28,404 bases of DNA from JAMOBE01 sp039908285 (GCA_039908285.1 JAMOBE010000044.1:1-28404); one strand, 5' to 3'; numbered from the stretch's first letter, positions 5,719-13,541 are shown. Made by a program: numbers and translations. Notes: a model not told the origin generated them from the sequence alone.

Positions 5719-7281
5719 ATGGCGCTTGCGGCAACCTCCCTGATGCTGGCGGTGCGTTTTCTCGATGCCGGCAAGGACGTCGAGGCCGAGACCCTGTGCC
5801 GTCAGGTGCTGGAGAAGGATGCCGACCATCCCGGCGCCCTGCGACTCCTTGCCGTGATCGCCCGTCGCCACGATCAGATCCAGACGGCCGTTGACCTGCT
5901 TCGCCATGCGACGAACAGGTTGCCCGAGGATGCCGACCTGTTCGCCGACCTGGGGCATGCCCTGAAGACGGCGGGGCGACTCGACGAGGCGGTGGCCAGT
6001 TACCAGCGGGCCGTGGACCTCGCTCCCACCGATGCGGTGATCCAGTCGAACCTGGGCGTGTGTCTCGATGCGGCCGGGCGGGGGGAGGAGGCCATCGCCG
6101 CCCATCGCCGGGCGGTGACTCTGGCTCCCGACGATGCCGATTCCCTCTGCAACCTGGGAGCGGCGCTGCAGCGGACCGGGGCGTCCGCCGAGGCGGCGGC
6201 GTGCTTCCAGCGTGCCGTCGCCCGCGACCCCGACTCGGCGCGAGCCGCCACCAACCTGGGGGTGGCGCTTCAGGAAATGGGGCGACTCGAGGACGCCATC
6301 GTCTGTCATCGCCGGTCCATCGCCCTGACGCCCGATGTCGCCGAGGCCCACTACAACCTGGCCATCGCCTGCCTGCGCCGTGGCGACCTGGAGGAGGGAT
6401 GGCGGGAGTTCGAGTGGCGGCTGCGGATGAGGACCGTCCCCCGCCGCACGTTCCCGTGCCCCCGCTGGGCCGGCGAGTCGCTGCAGGGCCGCTCCATTCT
6501 TTTGCACGCCGAACAGGGGCTGGGCGATACTATCCAGTTCCTGCGCTATGCGGCGCTGCTGGCCCGGCGCGGCGCCCGGGTGGTGGTCGAGGCGCAGTCA
6601 CCCCTGCGGCGACTCTTGCCGTCGGCGCACGGGGTGGCCGAGGTCTGCGGCCCCGAGGCACTGCCGCCCACCGACGTGTTCTGTCCGCTCCTCAGTCTGG
6701 CCGGCGTGTTCGGGACGACCCTCGACACCATTCCCGCCGAGGTGCCCTATCTGGGGGCGCCGCCGCTGCTGGTGGAGCGCTGGCGGCAGCGGTTCGCGTC
6801 CTGGCCGGGCCTGCGGGTCGGCATCGTCTGGGCGGGAAACCCGAATCACCCGAAGGATTTCGTCCGTTCCCTGCCGCTCGAGGCACTGCTGCCCCTGGGC
6901 GACGTGGCCGGTGTCCGCTTTTTTTCCCTGCAACTGGGGGCGGCCGCCCTGTCGGGGGGAGGCCTGTCGGGCCGGCTGCATGTCGTGGATCTGGCACCCA
7001 GCCTGGGGGATTTCGCCGACACCGCCGCCGCCATCGTCGCCCTCGACCTGGTGATCACGGTGGATACCGCCGTCGCCCACCTGGCTGGGGCATTGGGGCG
7101 GCCGGTGTGGGTGATGCTGGCCCATGCCAGTGACTGGCGGTGGCTGACCAATCGCGACGACAGCCCATGGTATCCGACCGCCCGCCTGTTCCGGCAATCG
7201 GCTCCGGGAGACTGGTCCGGCGTGGTGCAAAGGATCAGGACGGCTCTGACGGCTGTTGTCGGCGGTGCGGTGATCCCTTAA
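5719..7281 (+). CDS. TPR protein with glycosyltransferase-9-like C-terminal domain
   Basis: The 520-residue product has about six tetratricopeptide repeats in its first 220 residues, seen as recurrent units such as ADLFADLGHALKTAGRLDEA and NLGVALQEMGRLEDAI. These are followed by a linker GWREFEWRLR and a Rossmann-like domain at about 250-515. That domain contains LLHAEQGLGDTIQFLRY, GIVWAGNPNHPKD and VDTAVAHLAGALGRPVWVML, the pattern of heptosyltransferase (GT9)-like domains, plus WRWLTNRDDSPWYP. TPR fusions of this kind are common in alphaproteobacteria and are presumed to modify proteins or surface glycans; activity here is inferred. The ATG at 5719 has no Shine-Dalgarno of its own (see the mini-ORF). 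It ends ten bases before the bioF ATG, so it appears to be the first gene of the biotin operon. Confidence 0.85.
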   Translation: MALAATSLMLAVRFLDAGKDVEAETLCRQVLEKDADHPGALRLLAVIARRHDQIQTAVDLLRHATNRLPEDADLFADLGHALKTAGRLDEAVASYQRAVDLAPTDAVIQSNLGVCLDAAGRGEEAIAAHRRAVTLAPDDADSLCNLGAALQRTGASAEAAACFQRAVARDPDSARAATNLGVALQEMGRLEDAIVCHRRSIALTPDVAEAHYNLAIACLRRGDLEEGWREFEWRLRMRTVPRRTFPCPRWAGESLQGRSILLHAEQGLGDTIQFLRYAALLARRGARVVVEAQSPLRRLLPSAHGVAEVCGPEALPPTDVFCPLLSLAGVFGTTLDTIPAEVPYLGAPPLLVERWRQRFASWPGLRVGIVWAGNPNHPKDFVRSLPLEALLPLGDVAGVRFFSLQLGAAALSGGGLSGRLHVVDLAPSLGDFADTAAAIVALDLVITVDTAVAHLAGALGRPVWVMLAHASDWRWLTNRDDSPWYPTARLFRQSAPGDWSGVVQRIRTALTAVVGGAVIP

Positions 7282-7291
7282 ACATACCGTG

Positions 7292-8485
7292 ATGACTCGG
7301 CTGGATGCACGACTGCGGACCACCCTCAGCGACCTCAGGGCGCGGCACAACGACAGGACCCTGAAGCCCGGCCTGCCCGGGCCGGATGGAACCGTGCGCC
7401 GTGGCGGTCGGGATCTGGTGAACTTTTCGTCAAACGATTACCTGGGGTTGTCACGGCATCCGACGCTGATCGCCCGTGCCCGCGACTGGTCCGAGCGCTG
7501 GGGCGTCGGCGCCGGGGCTTCGAGGCTGGTGTGCGGGACGCTCGATCTCCATGCGGAGGTGGAGGACAAGCTGGCGGCCTTCAAGGGGACCGAGGCGGCG
7601 CTGGTGTTCAACTCCGGCTATCAGGCCAACAGCGCCATCCTGCCGGCCCTGTTCGATCGCGAGATGCTGGGGGCCGAGCCGCTGGTCTTCACCGACCGCC
7701 TGATCCATGCCAGCATGCACCACGGCTGCCGTAGCGCCGGCATTCGCGAGGTTCGCTTCCGCCACAACGACATGGATCACCTGGAGTCGCTGCTGGCCGC
7801 CCACGCCGGACGGGAGGGCGTGCGCTTCATCCTGACCGAGTCCGTGTTCAGCATGGACGGCGATCGCGCCGACCTGGCCGGGCTGGTGGATCTGGCGGAG
7901 CGCCATGAGGCCTTTCTCTATGTGGATGAGGCCCACGCCACCGGGGTTCTCGGGCCGGGGGGGGCCGGCCTGTCGCGGGAGTTTCCGGGCCGCGTCGACC
8001 TGGCCATGGGCACCTTCAGCAAGGCCCTGGGCGGGTTCGGAGCCTATGTCGCCGGGTCGCGGCGGCTCATGGACTACCTGGTCAACCGCTGCGCCGGGTT
8101 CATCTATTCGACCGCCCTGCCGCCGGCCGTGCTGGGGGCGATGGACGCCGCCCTCGACCTGGTGCCGAGCCTCGATGCCGAGCGCGGCCGGGTGCTCGCC
8201 ATGGCGGAGCAACTGCGGCAAGCGCTTCAGAAGGCCGGACTGGACACCGGCGCCTCGACGACCCAGATCGTCCCGGCGATGGTGGGCGGGGAGGCCGCCG
8301 CTCTCGATGCCAGCCGGGCGCTGGAGGAGGGGGGGGTGCTGGGCATCGCCATCCGACCGCCGACGGTGCCCAAGGGGTCGAGCCGCATCCGCTTCGCCGT
8401 TTCCGCCGGGCATGGGCCCGAGCAGATGGCCCGCCTCCTGGACCTGGTTCCCGTCATCGCCGCCACGGCGCGGGCGGCTCGATGA
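7292..8485 (+). CDS. bioF: 8-amino-7-oxononanoate synthase BioF
   Basis: BioF condenses pimeloyl-ACP (or CoA) with L-alanine, using pyridoxal phosphate, to give 8-amino-7-oxononanoate. This is the first ring-building step of biotin synthesis. The 397-residue protein has the alpha-oxoamine synthase hallmarks: NFSSNDYLGL near residue 46, GAGASRLVCGT near 75, TESVFSMDGD near 183, YVDEAHATGVLG near 210, and GTFSKALGGFGAYV with the PLP-binding Lys at 244. The start is GTG 7289 or ATG 7292; the two are adjacent and neither has a strong ribosome binding site. It follows the TPR gene by ten bases and overlaps bioH by ATGA. Confidence 0.96.
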   Translation: MTRLDARLRTTLSDLRARHNDRTLKPGLPGPDGTVRRGGRDLVNFSSNDYLGLSRHPTLIARARDWSERWGVGAGASRLVCGTLDLHAEVEDKLAAFKGTEAALVFNSGYQANSAILPALFDREMLGAEPLVFTDRLIHASMHHGCRSAGIREVRFRHNDMDHLESLLAAHAGREGVRFILTESVFSMDGDRADLAGLVDLAERHEAFLYVDEAHATGVLGPGGAGLSREFPGRVDLAMGTFSKALGGFGAYVAGSRRLMDYLVNRCAGFIYSTALPPAVLGAMDAALDLVPSLDAERGRVLAMAEQLRQALQKAGLDTGASTTQIVPAMVGGEAAALDASRALEEGGVLGIAIRPPTVPKGSSRIRFAVSAGHGPEQMARLLDLVPVIAATARAAR

Positions 8486-9201
8486 CGCGCGAGGCGAGTC
8501 TGCTGGTGCTGGTGCATGGCTGGGGCTTCGATGGCGGCTTCTGGCAGCCCCTGTGCCGCCACCTGCCCGGGGTGGAGACGCTGACCCTCGATCTCGGCTT
8601 TCGCGGCAGTCCCCATTTGCCGGAGGTGCCGGAGGGGCGCCCCGTGATCGTGGTCGGGCACTCGACGGGGGTGCTGTGGCTGCTGCACCGGCGGCCGTTC
8701 CGGTGGGATGGCCTGGTGGCCATCAACGGCTTCAGCCGCTTCGTCGCCGGTGACGGCTTCCCGGAGGGGGTGCCGCCGCGGATGGTGGAGCGCATGCTGT
8801 CCCGTTTCGATCGCGATCCTGCCGCCGTGACGGCCGAGTTCCTCGGGCGCTGTGGCCACGGCGAGGCGGTGGGGCCGCTGGCGCCGGCGGTGCTGCGTCA
8901 GGGACTGGAGTGGCTTTTGACCTGGGACGAGCGCGCCGTTCTGGCAGCCGATCCTCGCCCGGTGCTGGCGCTGGCCGGCCGCGCCGACCCCATCGTCCCC
9001 GCGGTGATGGCCGAGCGCTGCTTCGTCGGCCGGCCGATGCATTGGCATGAGGGCGGGCACCTTCTGCCGCTGACGGCCCCCGAGTGGTGCGCCGGGCATA
9101 TCCGTGCCGTTCTGGAGGGCACCCCCCTCACCCAACCCTCTCCCCCCGGAAGAGGGGGGAGAAGGCTTTTTGGAAGTGCCCTGGAGGGCACCGGGTCGTG
9201 A
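8482..9201 (+). CDS. bioH: Pimeloyl-ACP methyl ester carboxylesterase BioH (alpha/beta hydrolase) with in-frame repeat insertion
   Basis: BioH removes the methyl group from pimeloyl-ACP methyl ester and so ends chain building started by BioC. The 239-residue protein shows an oxyanion region LVLVHGWGFDGGFW, nucleophile elbow VGHSTG with Ser61, and the remaining triad members Asp169 (AGRADPIVP) and His192 (GGHLLPL). The position between bioF and bioC makes BioH more likely than another hydrolase. The C-terminus is odd: after residue 214 there is PLTQPSPPGRGGRRLFG, encoded by the palindromic repeat at 9122-9170, before LEGT recurs and the protein ends LEGTGS. Without the 69-bp insertion the protein would have 216 residues. 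The start overlaps the bioF stop; the stop overlaps the bioC GTG start. Confidence 0.88.
   Translation: MTREASLLVLVHGWGFDGGFWQPLCRHLPGVETLTLDLGFRGSPHLPEVPEGRPVIVVGHSTGVLWLLHRRPFRWDGLVAINGFSRFVAGDGFPEGVPPRMVERMLSRFDRDPAAVTAEFLGRCGHGEAVGPLAPAVLRQGLEWLLTWDERAVLAADPRPVLALAGRADPIVPAVMAERCFVGRPMHWHEGGHLLPLTAPEWCAGHIRAVLEGTPLTQPSPPGRGGRRLFGSALEGTGS
9112..9192 (+). repeat. Palindromic repeat flanked by 12-bp direct repeats inside bioH
   Basis: CTGGAGGGCACC occurs at 9112-9123 and again at 9181-9192. Between them lies a 49-base element (9122-9170) that matches 4584-4632 with one difference. The period is 69 bp, a multiple of three, so bioH stays open. Inside the element a 12-bp stem (9136-9147 with 9154-9165, one mismatch) is followed by CTTTTT at 9166-9171, a terminator-like structure within the operon. 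The second direct repeat contains GGAGGG (9183-9188), the ribosome binding site for bioC at nine bases spacing. The direct repeats look like a target-site duplication. Confidence 0.85.
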
Positions 9202-9971
9202 CGGCGCGCAAGGCCTCCATCGCCGCCGCTTTCGGTCTCGCGGCTCCGGACTATGCCGCCGCCGCCGTGGTCCAGCGCGAGGTGGCTGGACGGCTGGCGC
9301 GGCGCCTCCTCGCCCTGCCGCTTCCCCCGGCCCCCGAGGTGCTGGAGATCGGCTGCGGCACCGGCTTTCTCGCCCGGGCGGTGCTGGCGGAGCGGCCGGT
9401 GGCCTCCTGGCTCGCCACCGACATCGCGCCGGCCATGGTGGCGCACTGCCGGGCGGCCCTCGGCGCCGATGCCCGACTCCTCTTCGCCTGCATGGACGGC
9501 GAGGCGCCGGCGGTGGGGGAGGGGCGCTTCGACCTCGTCTGTTCCAGCATGGCCTTCCAGTGGTTCGAGGATCTCGGCGGCAGTCTGGCCCGTCTGGCCG
9601 GGCTGCTGCGGCCGGGCGGGCGGCTCGCCTTCGCCACCCTGGCCGTCGATACCTTCCGCGAATGGCGGGAGGCCCATGCCTCCCTGGGCCTCGCGCCGCC
9701 CATGCCCCCCTATCCCGACGCCGCGGCCATGGCCGCCCTGTGGCCGGCCGGGGGGAGGGGGGAGATCGCCGAGGAGCGGATCGTCCAGCACCATGCCGAC
9801 GCCCGCGCCTTCCTCGCCACCGTCCGGCAGGTGGGGGCCCACACCGTGCCCGGCCGACGCCCGGCGACGCCGGGGGAGCTGCGCCGTGTGCTGCGACGCT
9901 TCGGCGGCGGCGGGGAGGTGGCGGTGACCTGGCATGTGGTCTACGGCCTGTTCACCCGGGAGGGACCATGA
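9198..9971 (+). CDS. bioC: Malonyl-ACP O-methyltransferase BioC
   Basis: BioC methylates the free carboxyl of malonyl-ACP with SAM so that the fatty acid synthesis machinery can extend it to a pimeloyl ester. The 257-residue protein starts with the family signature KASIAAAFGLAAPDY and has the SAM motif LEIGCGTG at 49-56, the acidic ATDIAPAM at 73-80, and DLVCSSMAFQWFEDL near 112-126, in which the Gln-Trp segment is typical of BioC. The GTG start at 9198 is chosen because homology begins there, GGAGGG lies nine bases upstream, and it overlaps the bioH TGA by four bases. An ATG at 9084 in the same frame reads through the repeat and is unlikely. The stop overlaps bioD by ATGA. Confidence 0.93.
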   Translation: MTARKASIAAAFGLAAPDYAAAAVVQREVAGRLARRLLALPLPPAPEVLEIGCGTGFLARAVLAERPVASWLATDIAPAMVAHCRAALGADARLLFACMDGEAPAVGEGRFDLVCSSMAFQWFEDLGGSLARLAGLLRPGGRLAFATLAVDTFREWREAHASLGLAPPMPPYPDAAAMAALWPAGGRGEIAEERIVQHHADARAFLATVRQVGAHTVPGRRPATPGELRRVLRRFGGGGEVAVTWHVVYGLFTREGP

Positions 9972-10615
9972 GGGCCGGCGGGGTGTTCGTCGCCGGCACC
10001 GGCACCGATGTCGGCAAGACCGTCGCCTCGGCCTGCCTGGTGCGGGCGCTTGACGCCGACTACTGGAAGCCGGTGCAGTCGGGGGCCGCCCAGGCCGACG
10101 ACACGGAGACGGTGGTGCGCCTGGCCGGTCTTTCGGCCGACCGGGTCCATCCCCCGGCCTGCCGCTTCGCCGCCCCCCTCTCCCCCGATCAGGCGGCGGC
10201 CCTCGAGGGGATCGCCATCGACCCCGGGCGCATCGTCCCGCCCCCGACCGGGCGGGTCCTGGTGGTGGAGGGCGCCGGTGGCCTGCTGGTGCCGCTGACC
10301 CCTCGCTTCCTGATGGTGGATCTGGTGGTCAGGCTCGGATTGCCCGTGGTGCTGGTGGGGCATAGCGGGCTTGGCACCATCAACCACACCCTCCTCAGCC
10401 TGGAGGCCTTGCGCGCGCGCGCCGTTCCCGTTCTTGGCGTGCTGCTCAGCGGCGAGCGCCACCCGGACAATCGCGAGGCTATTGAATGCCATGGCGGGGT
10501 TCCGGTAAAGGAACTGCCCTGGGCGGATCCCCTGGACGCCGCGGCCGTGGAGCGGCTGGCGGCGGACCTGTGGCCCGGGTCGCGTCCCCTTGACATCGGG
10601 AAAGGATGGTGGTGA
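9968..10615 (+). CDS. bioD: Dethiobiotin synthetase BioD
   Basis: BioD carboxylates 7,8-diaminononanoate and closes the ureido ring with ATP, giving dethiobiotin. The 215-residue protein has the P-loop GTGTDVGKT at 10-18, the substrate segment YWKPVQSG with Lys34, the VVEGAGGLLVPL strand near 99-110, and the GHSGLGTINHTLLSLEAL segment typical of the family. GGGAGG stands five bases before the ATG. The start overlaps the bioC stop (ATGA), and the stop shares one base with the bioA ATG, consistent with translational coupling. Confidence 0.95.
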   Translation: MRAGGVFVAGTGTDVGKTVASACLVRALDADYWKPVQSGAAQADDTETVVRLAGLSADRVHPPACRFAAPLSPDQAAALEGIAIDPGRIVPPPTGRVLVVEGAGGLLVPLTPRFLMVDLVVRLGLPVVLVGHSGLGTINHTLLSLEALRARAVPVLGVLLSGERHPDNREAIECHGGVPVKELPWADPLDAAAVERLAADLWPGSRPLDIGKGWW

Positions 10616-11931
10616 TGGACCGCCTCCAGGCTTTGGTCGCCTTCGATCGGCGGCATGTGTGGCACCCCTTCACCCAGGCACTGACGGCGCCCGATCAGGT
10701 GCCGATCCGCGAGGGGCGGGGAGCCGTGCTGGTGGCCGAGGATGGCCGTGAGTTCCTGGACCTCATCTCGTCGTGGTGGGTCAACCTGCACGGTCACGCC
10801 CACCCGAAGATCGCCGACGCCATCGCCGCCCAGGCCCACCGCCTGGAGCAGGTCATCTTCGCCGGCTTCACCCACGAGGGGGCGGTGGAGCTGGCGCGTC
10901 GCCTGGCCGGGCTGCTGCCCGAGGATCTCAACCGGGTGTTCTACTCCGACGACGGGTCGACGGCGGTGGAGGTGGCGCTGAAGCTGGCCCGGCAGTACTG
11001 GGTCAACACGGGCCAGCCGCGACGGCGCTACTTCCTGGCCTTCGACGGCGGCTATCACGGCGATACCGTCGGGGCGATGTCGGTGGGGGCGCGCTCGGGC
11101 TTCTTCGGACCCTTCGCCGACATGCTGTTCGATGTCGCCACTCTGCCGTTTCCGGGGACCTGGTTTGACGACGACTCGGTGGAGGAGCGGGAGTTCGCCA
11201 GCCTGGCCGCCCTCGACGCCTGGCTCGGCCGCTGGGGCCCGGAGACCGCCGCCCTGATCATGGAGCCCCTGATCCAGGGGGCCGGGGGCATGCGCATGTG
11301 CCGCCCGCAGTTCGTGCACGACGTCGCCGTGCGGCTCAAGGAGCATGGCGTGCTGCTGATCTTCGACGAGGTGATGACCGGATTCGGTCGCACCGGCGCC
11401 CTGTTCGCCTGCATGAAGAGCCGGGTCACCCCCGATATCATCTGTCTGTCCAAGGGGTTGACGGGCGGGTTCCTGCCGTTGTCGGCGACCGTCTGCCGCG
11501 ACTCGCTTTATGAGGCCTTCCTCGGCGAGAGCTTCGACAAGGCCTTCGCCCACGGGCATTCGTTCACCGCCAACCCGCTGGGCTGCGCCGCCGCGCTGGC
11601 CTCGCTGGAGCTGTTGCTGACCCACGAGACCACCGAGGCCATCAGGCGCATCGAGGACCATCACCTCGCGCGCATGGACCGCCTGGCCGACGTTGCCAAC
11701 GCCTCCCGCCGCCGGGTCACCGGCACCATCGCCGCCCTGGACGTGGCCGGGGAGGGCAGCGGCTACGACGCGGCCGTCGGGGGACGGCTCAAGACCTTCT
11801 TCATGGAACGAGGGCTGTTGATTCGCCCCCTGGGCAATGTACTGTACCTCCTTCCTCCCTACTGCATTTCGCCGGACGAGCTTGATCGGGCCTACGACGC
11901 CATCGAGGCCGCCTTGTCCACCAACGTCTGA
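10615..11931 (+). CDS. bioA: Adenosylmethionine-8-amino-7-oxononanoate aminotransferase BioA
   Basis: BioA transfers an amino group, usually from SAM, to 8-amino-7-oxononanoate using pyridoxal phosphate and yields 7,8-diaminononanoate. The 438-residue protein has HVWHPFTQ at 14-21, LDLISSWWVNLHGHAHP near 48-64, FYSDDGSTAVEVALK near 109-123, YHGDTVGAMSVG near 147-158, IFDEVMTGFGRTG at 249-261 with the PLP-contacting Asp251, and the Schiff-base Lys280 in CLSKGLTGG. The ATG at 10615 overlaps the bioD stop by one base with AAAGGA upstream. An ATG at 10606 and a GTG at 10612 are in frame and add only two or three residues. Confidence 0.95.
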   Translation: MDRLQALVAFDRRHVWHPFTQALTAPDQVPIREGRGAVLVAEDGREFLDLISSWWVNLHGHAHPKIADAIAAQAHRLEQVIFAGFTHEGAVELARRLAGLLPEDLNRVFYSDDGSTAVEVALKLARQYWVNTGQPRRRYFLAFDGGYHGDTVGAMSVGARSGFFGPFADMLFDVATLPFPGTWFDDDSVEEREFASLAALDAWLGRWGPETAALIMEPLIQGAGGMRMCRPQFVHDVAVRLKEHGVLLIFDEVMTGFGRTGALFACMKSRVTPDIICLSKGLTGGFLPLSATVCRDSLYEAFLGESFDKAFAHGHSFTANPLGCAAALASLELLLTHETTEAIRRIEDHHLARMDRLADVANASRRRVTGTIAALDVAGEGSGYDAAVGGRLKTFFMERGLLIRPLGNVLYLLPPYCISPDELDRAYDAIEAALSTNV

Positions 11932-11951
11932 CACGAGAAAGGGCCGACGAC

Positions 11952-12956
11952 ATGACCGACTCCACCGCCGCAGCGACCGACTCCGATCTGGACGGGCAGT
12001 TGCAACCGGGTTGGGTGAAGGAAGAGGTCATCGCCCTGTTCGCCTTGCCTTTCAATGACTTGCTGCACAAAGCTCATGAAGTGCATCGACGTCACTGGGA
12101 CCCCAACGCGATCCAGCTCAGTACCCTGGTGTCCCTGAAGACCGGGGGCTGCGGCGAGGATTGCAAGTACTGCGGGCAAAGCGGCCACTACCACACCGAA
12201 GTCGAGGCGTCGAAGATCATGGCCCGGGAGCAGGTGATGACGGCCGCCCGCTCGGCCAAGTCCATCGGCGCGACGCGGCTGTGCATGGGCGCCGCCTGGC
12301 GCAACCCGCGGGATCGCGACCTGCCGCTGCTGGAGGAGATCATCGGCTCCGTCAAGGCGGAGGGGCTCGAGACCTGCGCCACCCTCGGCATGGTCACGCC
12401 CGAGCAGGCGCTGCGGCTCAAGGCGGCCGGTCTCGACTACTACAACCACAACATCGACACCTCCGAAGAGTTCTACGAGAAGGTCATCACCACCCACAGC
12501 TTCGACGACCGCCTGGAGACCCTGCGGTCGGTGCGGCGGGCCGGCCTCAAGGTGTGCTCCGGCGGCATCGTCGGCATGGGGGAAAGCCGCGAGGACCGGG
12601 CGGGAATGCTCACCACCCTGGCCACCATGGCCCCACCGCCGGAAAGCATTCCGATCAATATGTTGGTGCCGATTCCTGGCACGCCGCTCGAAGCCGTGGA
12701 CCGCATCGACACCCTCGAACTGGTGCGGACCATCGCCGTCGCCCGCATCATCATGCCCCACTCCCGCGTCCGCCTGTCGGCCGGGCGCAAGGCCATGTCG
12801 GACGACGTGCAGGCGCTGTGCTTCTTCGCCGGAGCCAACTCGATCTTCTATGGCGAGCGCCTTCTGACCGCCGACAATCCGGTGGAGGAGGAGGATCGGG
12901 CGCTGTTCGCCAAGCTCGGCCTGAAGCCCGCCGTGGTGGTGGAGGGGGCGGTCTGA
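11952..12956 (+). CDS. bioB: Biotin synthase BioB
   Basis: BioB is a radical-SAM enzyme that inserts sulfur into dethiobiotin, the last step to biotin. The 334-residue protein has the CxxxCxxC cluster ligands Cys67, Cys71 and Cys74 (CGEDCKYCGQSGHY). The auxiliary [2Fe-2S] ligands appear as Cys111 (RLCMGAAWR), Cys142 (ETCATLGM), Cys202 (KVCSGGIVGMGE) and Arg274 (RVRLSAGR). YNHNIDTS and AGANSIFYGERLLT are also conserved. It follows bioA by 20 bases with GAGAAAGGG upstream and is the last gene of the operon. Its TGA lies in the stem of the hairpin at 12952-12974. The N-terminal 30 residues are an alphaproteobacterial-style extension. Confidence 0.97.
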   Translation: MTDSTAAATDSDLDGQLQPGWVKEEVIALFALPFNDLLHKAHEVHRRHWDPNAIQLSTLVSLKTGGCGEDCKYCGQSGHYHTEVEASKIMAREQVMTAARSAKSIGATRLCMGAAWRNPRDRDLPLLEEIIGSVKAEGLETCATLGMVTPEQALRLKAAGLDYYNHNIDTSEEFYEKVITTHSFDDRLETLRSVRRAGLKVCSGGIVGMGESREDRAGMLTTLATMAPPPESIPINMLVPIPGTPLEAVDRIDTLELVRTIAVARIIMPHSRVRLSAGRKAMSDDVQALCFFAGANSIFYGERLLTADNPVEEEDRALFAKLGLKPAVVVEGAV

Positions 12957-12974
12957 GGGGGGAGCCCCCTCAGA
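12952..12974. terminator. Shared hairpin at the bioB / ferritin-like convergence
   Basis: A perfect 10-bp stem, TCTGAGGGGG (12952-12961) with CCCCCTCAGA (12965-12974), closes a GAG loop. The left arm contains the bioB TGA (12954-12956). The right arm contains TCA (12970-12972), the stop codon of the minus-strand gene. The stop codons are thus in mirrored positions of one stem. There is no T tract on either side, so function as an intrinsic terminator is uncertain. Confidence 0.65.
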
Positions 12975-13455
12975 TCACCGCGACCCGGTCTTCGGGCTCG
13001 TCCAGCATCTTCTGAAGCTGGGACTTGCGGGCGGCGTTGTCGCCGGCAAGGTCGAGGAACAGGTCGGCGATCGGCCCCACCGGCGTGCTGTCCGCAAGCT
13101 CGGCGTACTCTTCGAAGGCGACGGTCTCCCGGTGCACGGAGACGCCCAGGATATCATAGCGCGTCGGTTCGTCCCCGAGATCGGGGGTGTGCATGCAGCG
13201 CAGGAAGTCCTCGTGCACGGCCGGCCAGTGGATCACGTCGTCGGCGTGGTCGTGGGCGTGCTCGCGCTCCGCGATGTCCCGGCACAGGTGGTAGTGGCGG
13301 GCGCCCTCGAGCGCCAATGTCCACAGGAGCCGCCGGAGTGGTCCTTCCTCAATCCGCTCCATCAGCACCTCGTAAAAGACCTGGGTATTGCGCTCAAACG
13401 CCATCGCCGTCGTGAACATCTCGGCGAGGCTCGCCGTCCTCGCAATATAGTCCAT
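12970..13455 (-). CDS. Ferritin-like (rubrerythrin-type) protein with incomplete diiron ligands
   Basis: The 161-residue protein is predicted to be a four-helix bundle of the ferritin-like superfamily. Helix 1 holds Glu21 in AFERNTQVFYEVL. Helix 2 has LALEGARHYHL, where His54 is kept but the ExxH Glu position is Gly51. Helix 3 has Glu110 in HRETVAFEEYAEL. Helix 4 has LAGDNAARKSQL, where Glu and His positions are Asn140 and Arg143. Three of the six usual iron ligands therefore seem absent. A His-rich linker, REHAHDHADDVIHW, lies at 64-77. GGAGG stands seven bases before the ATG at 13455. It converges on bioB with 13 bases between stops. The family fold is likely; oxidase or iron-storage activity is doubtful. 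Confidence 0.65.
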   Translation of the reverse strand: MDYIARTASLAEMFTTAMAFERNTQVFYEVLMERIEEGPLRRLLWTLALEGARHYHLCRDIAEREHAHDHADDVIHWPAVHEDFLRCMHTPDLGDEPTRYDILGVSVHRETVAFEEYAELADSTPVGPIADLFLDLAGDNAARKSQLQKMLDEPEDRVAVI

Positions 13456-13541
13456 GGTGAAACCTCCACGCTCGAATCCACATCTTGTATCATAAATTGT
13501 TGCGCCATTCCATATCGTGAAGCCGGTCGGTCACGACCTGG

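Noticed and set aside
9084..9197. An upstream ATG extension of bioC at 9084
   Set aside because: The extension reads through the repeat in another frame than bioH; BioC similarity begins at the GTG at 9198, which has a good ribosome binding site.
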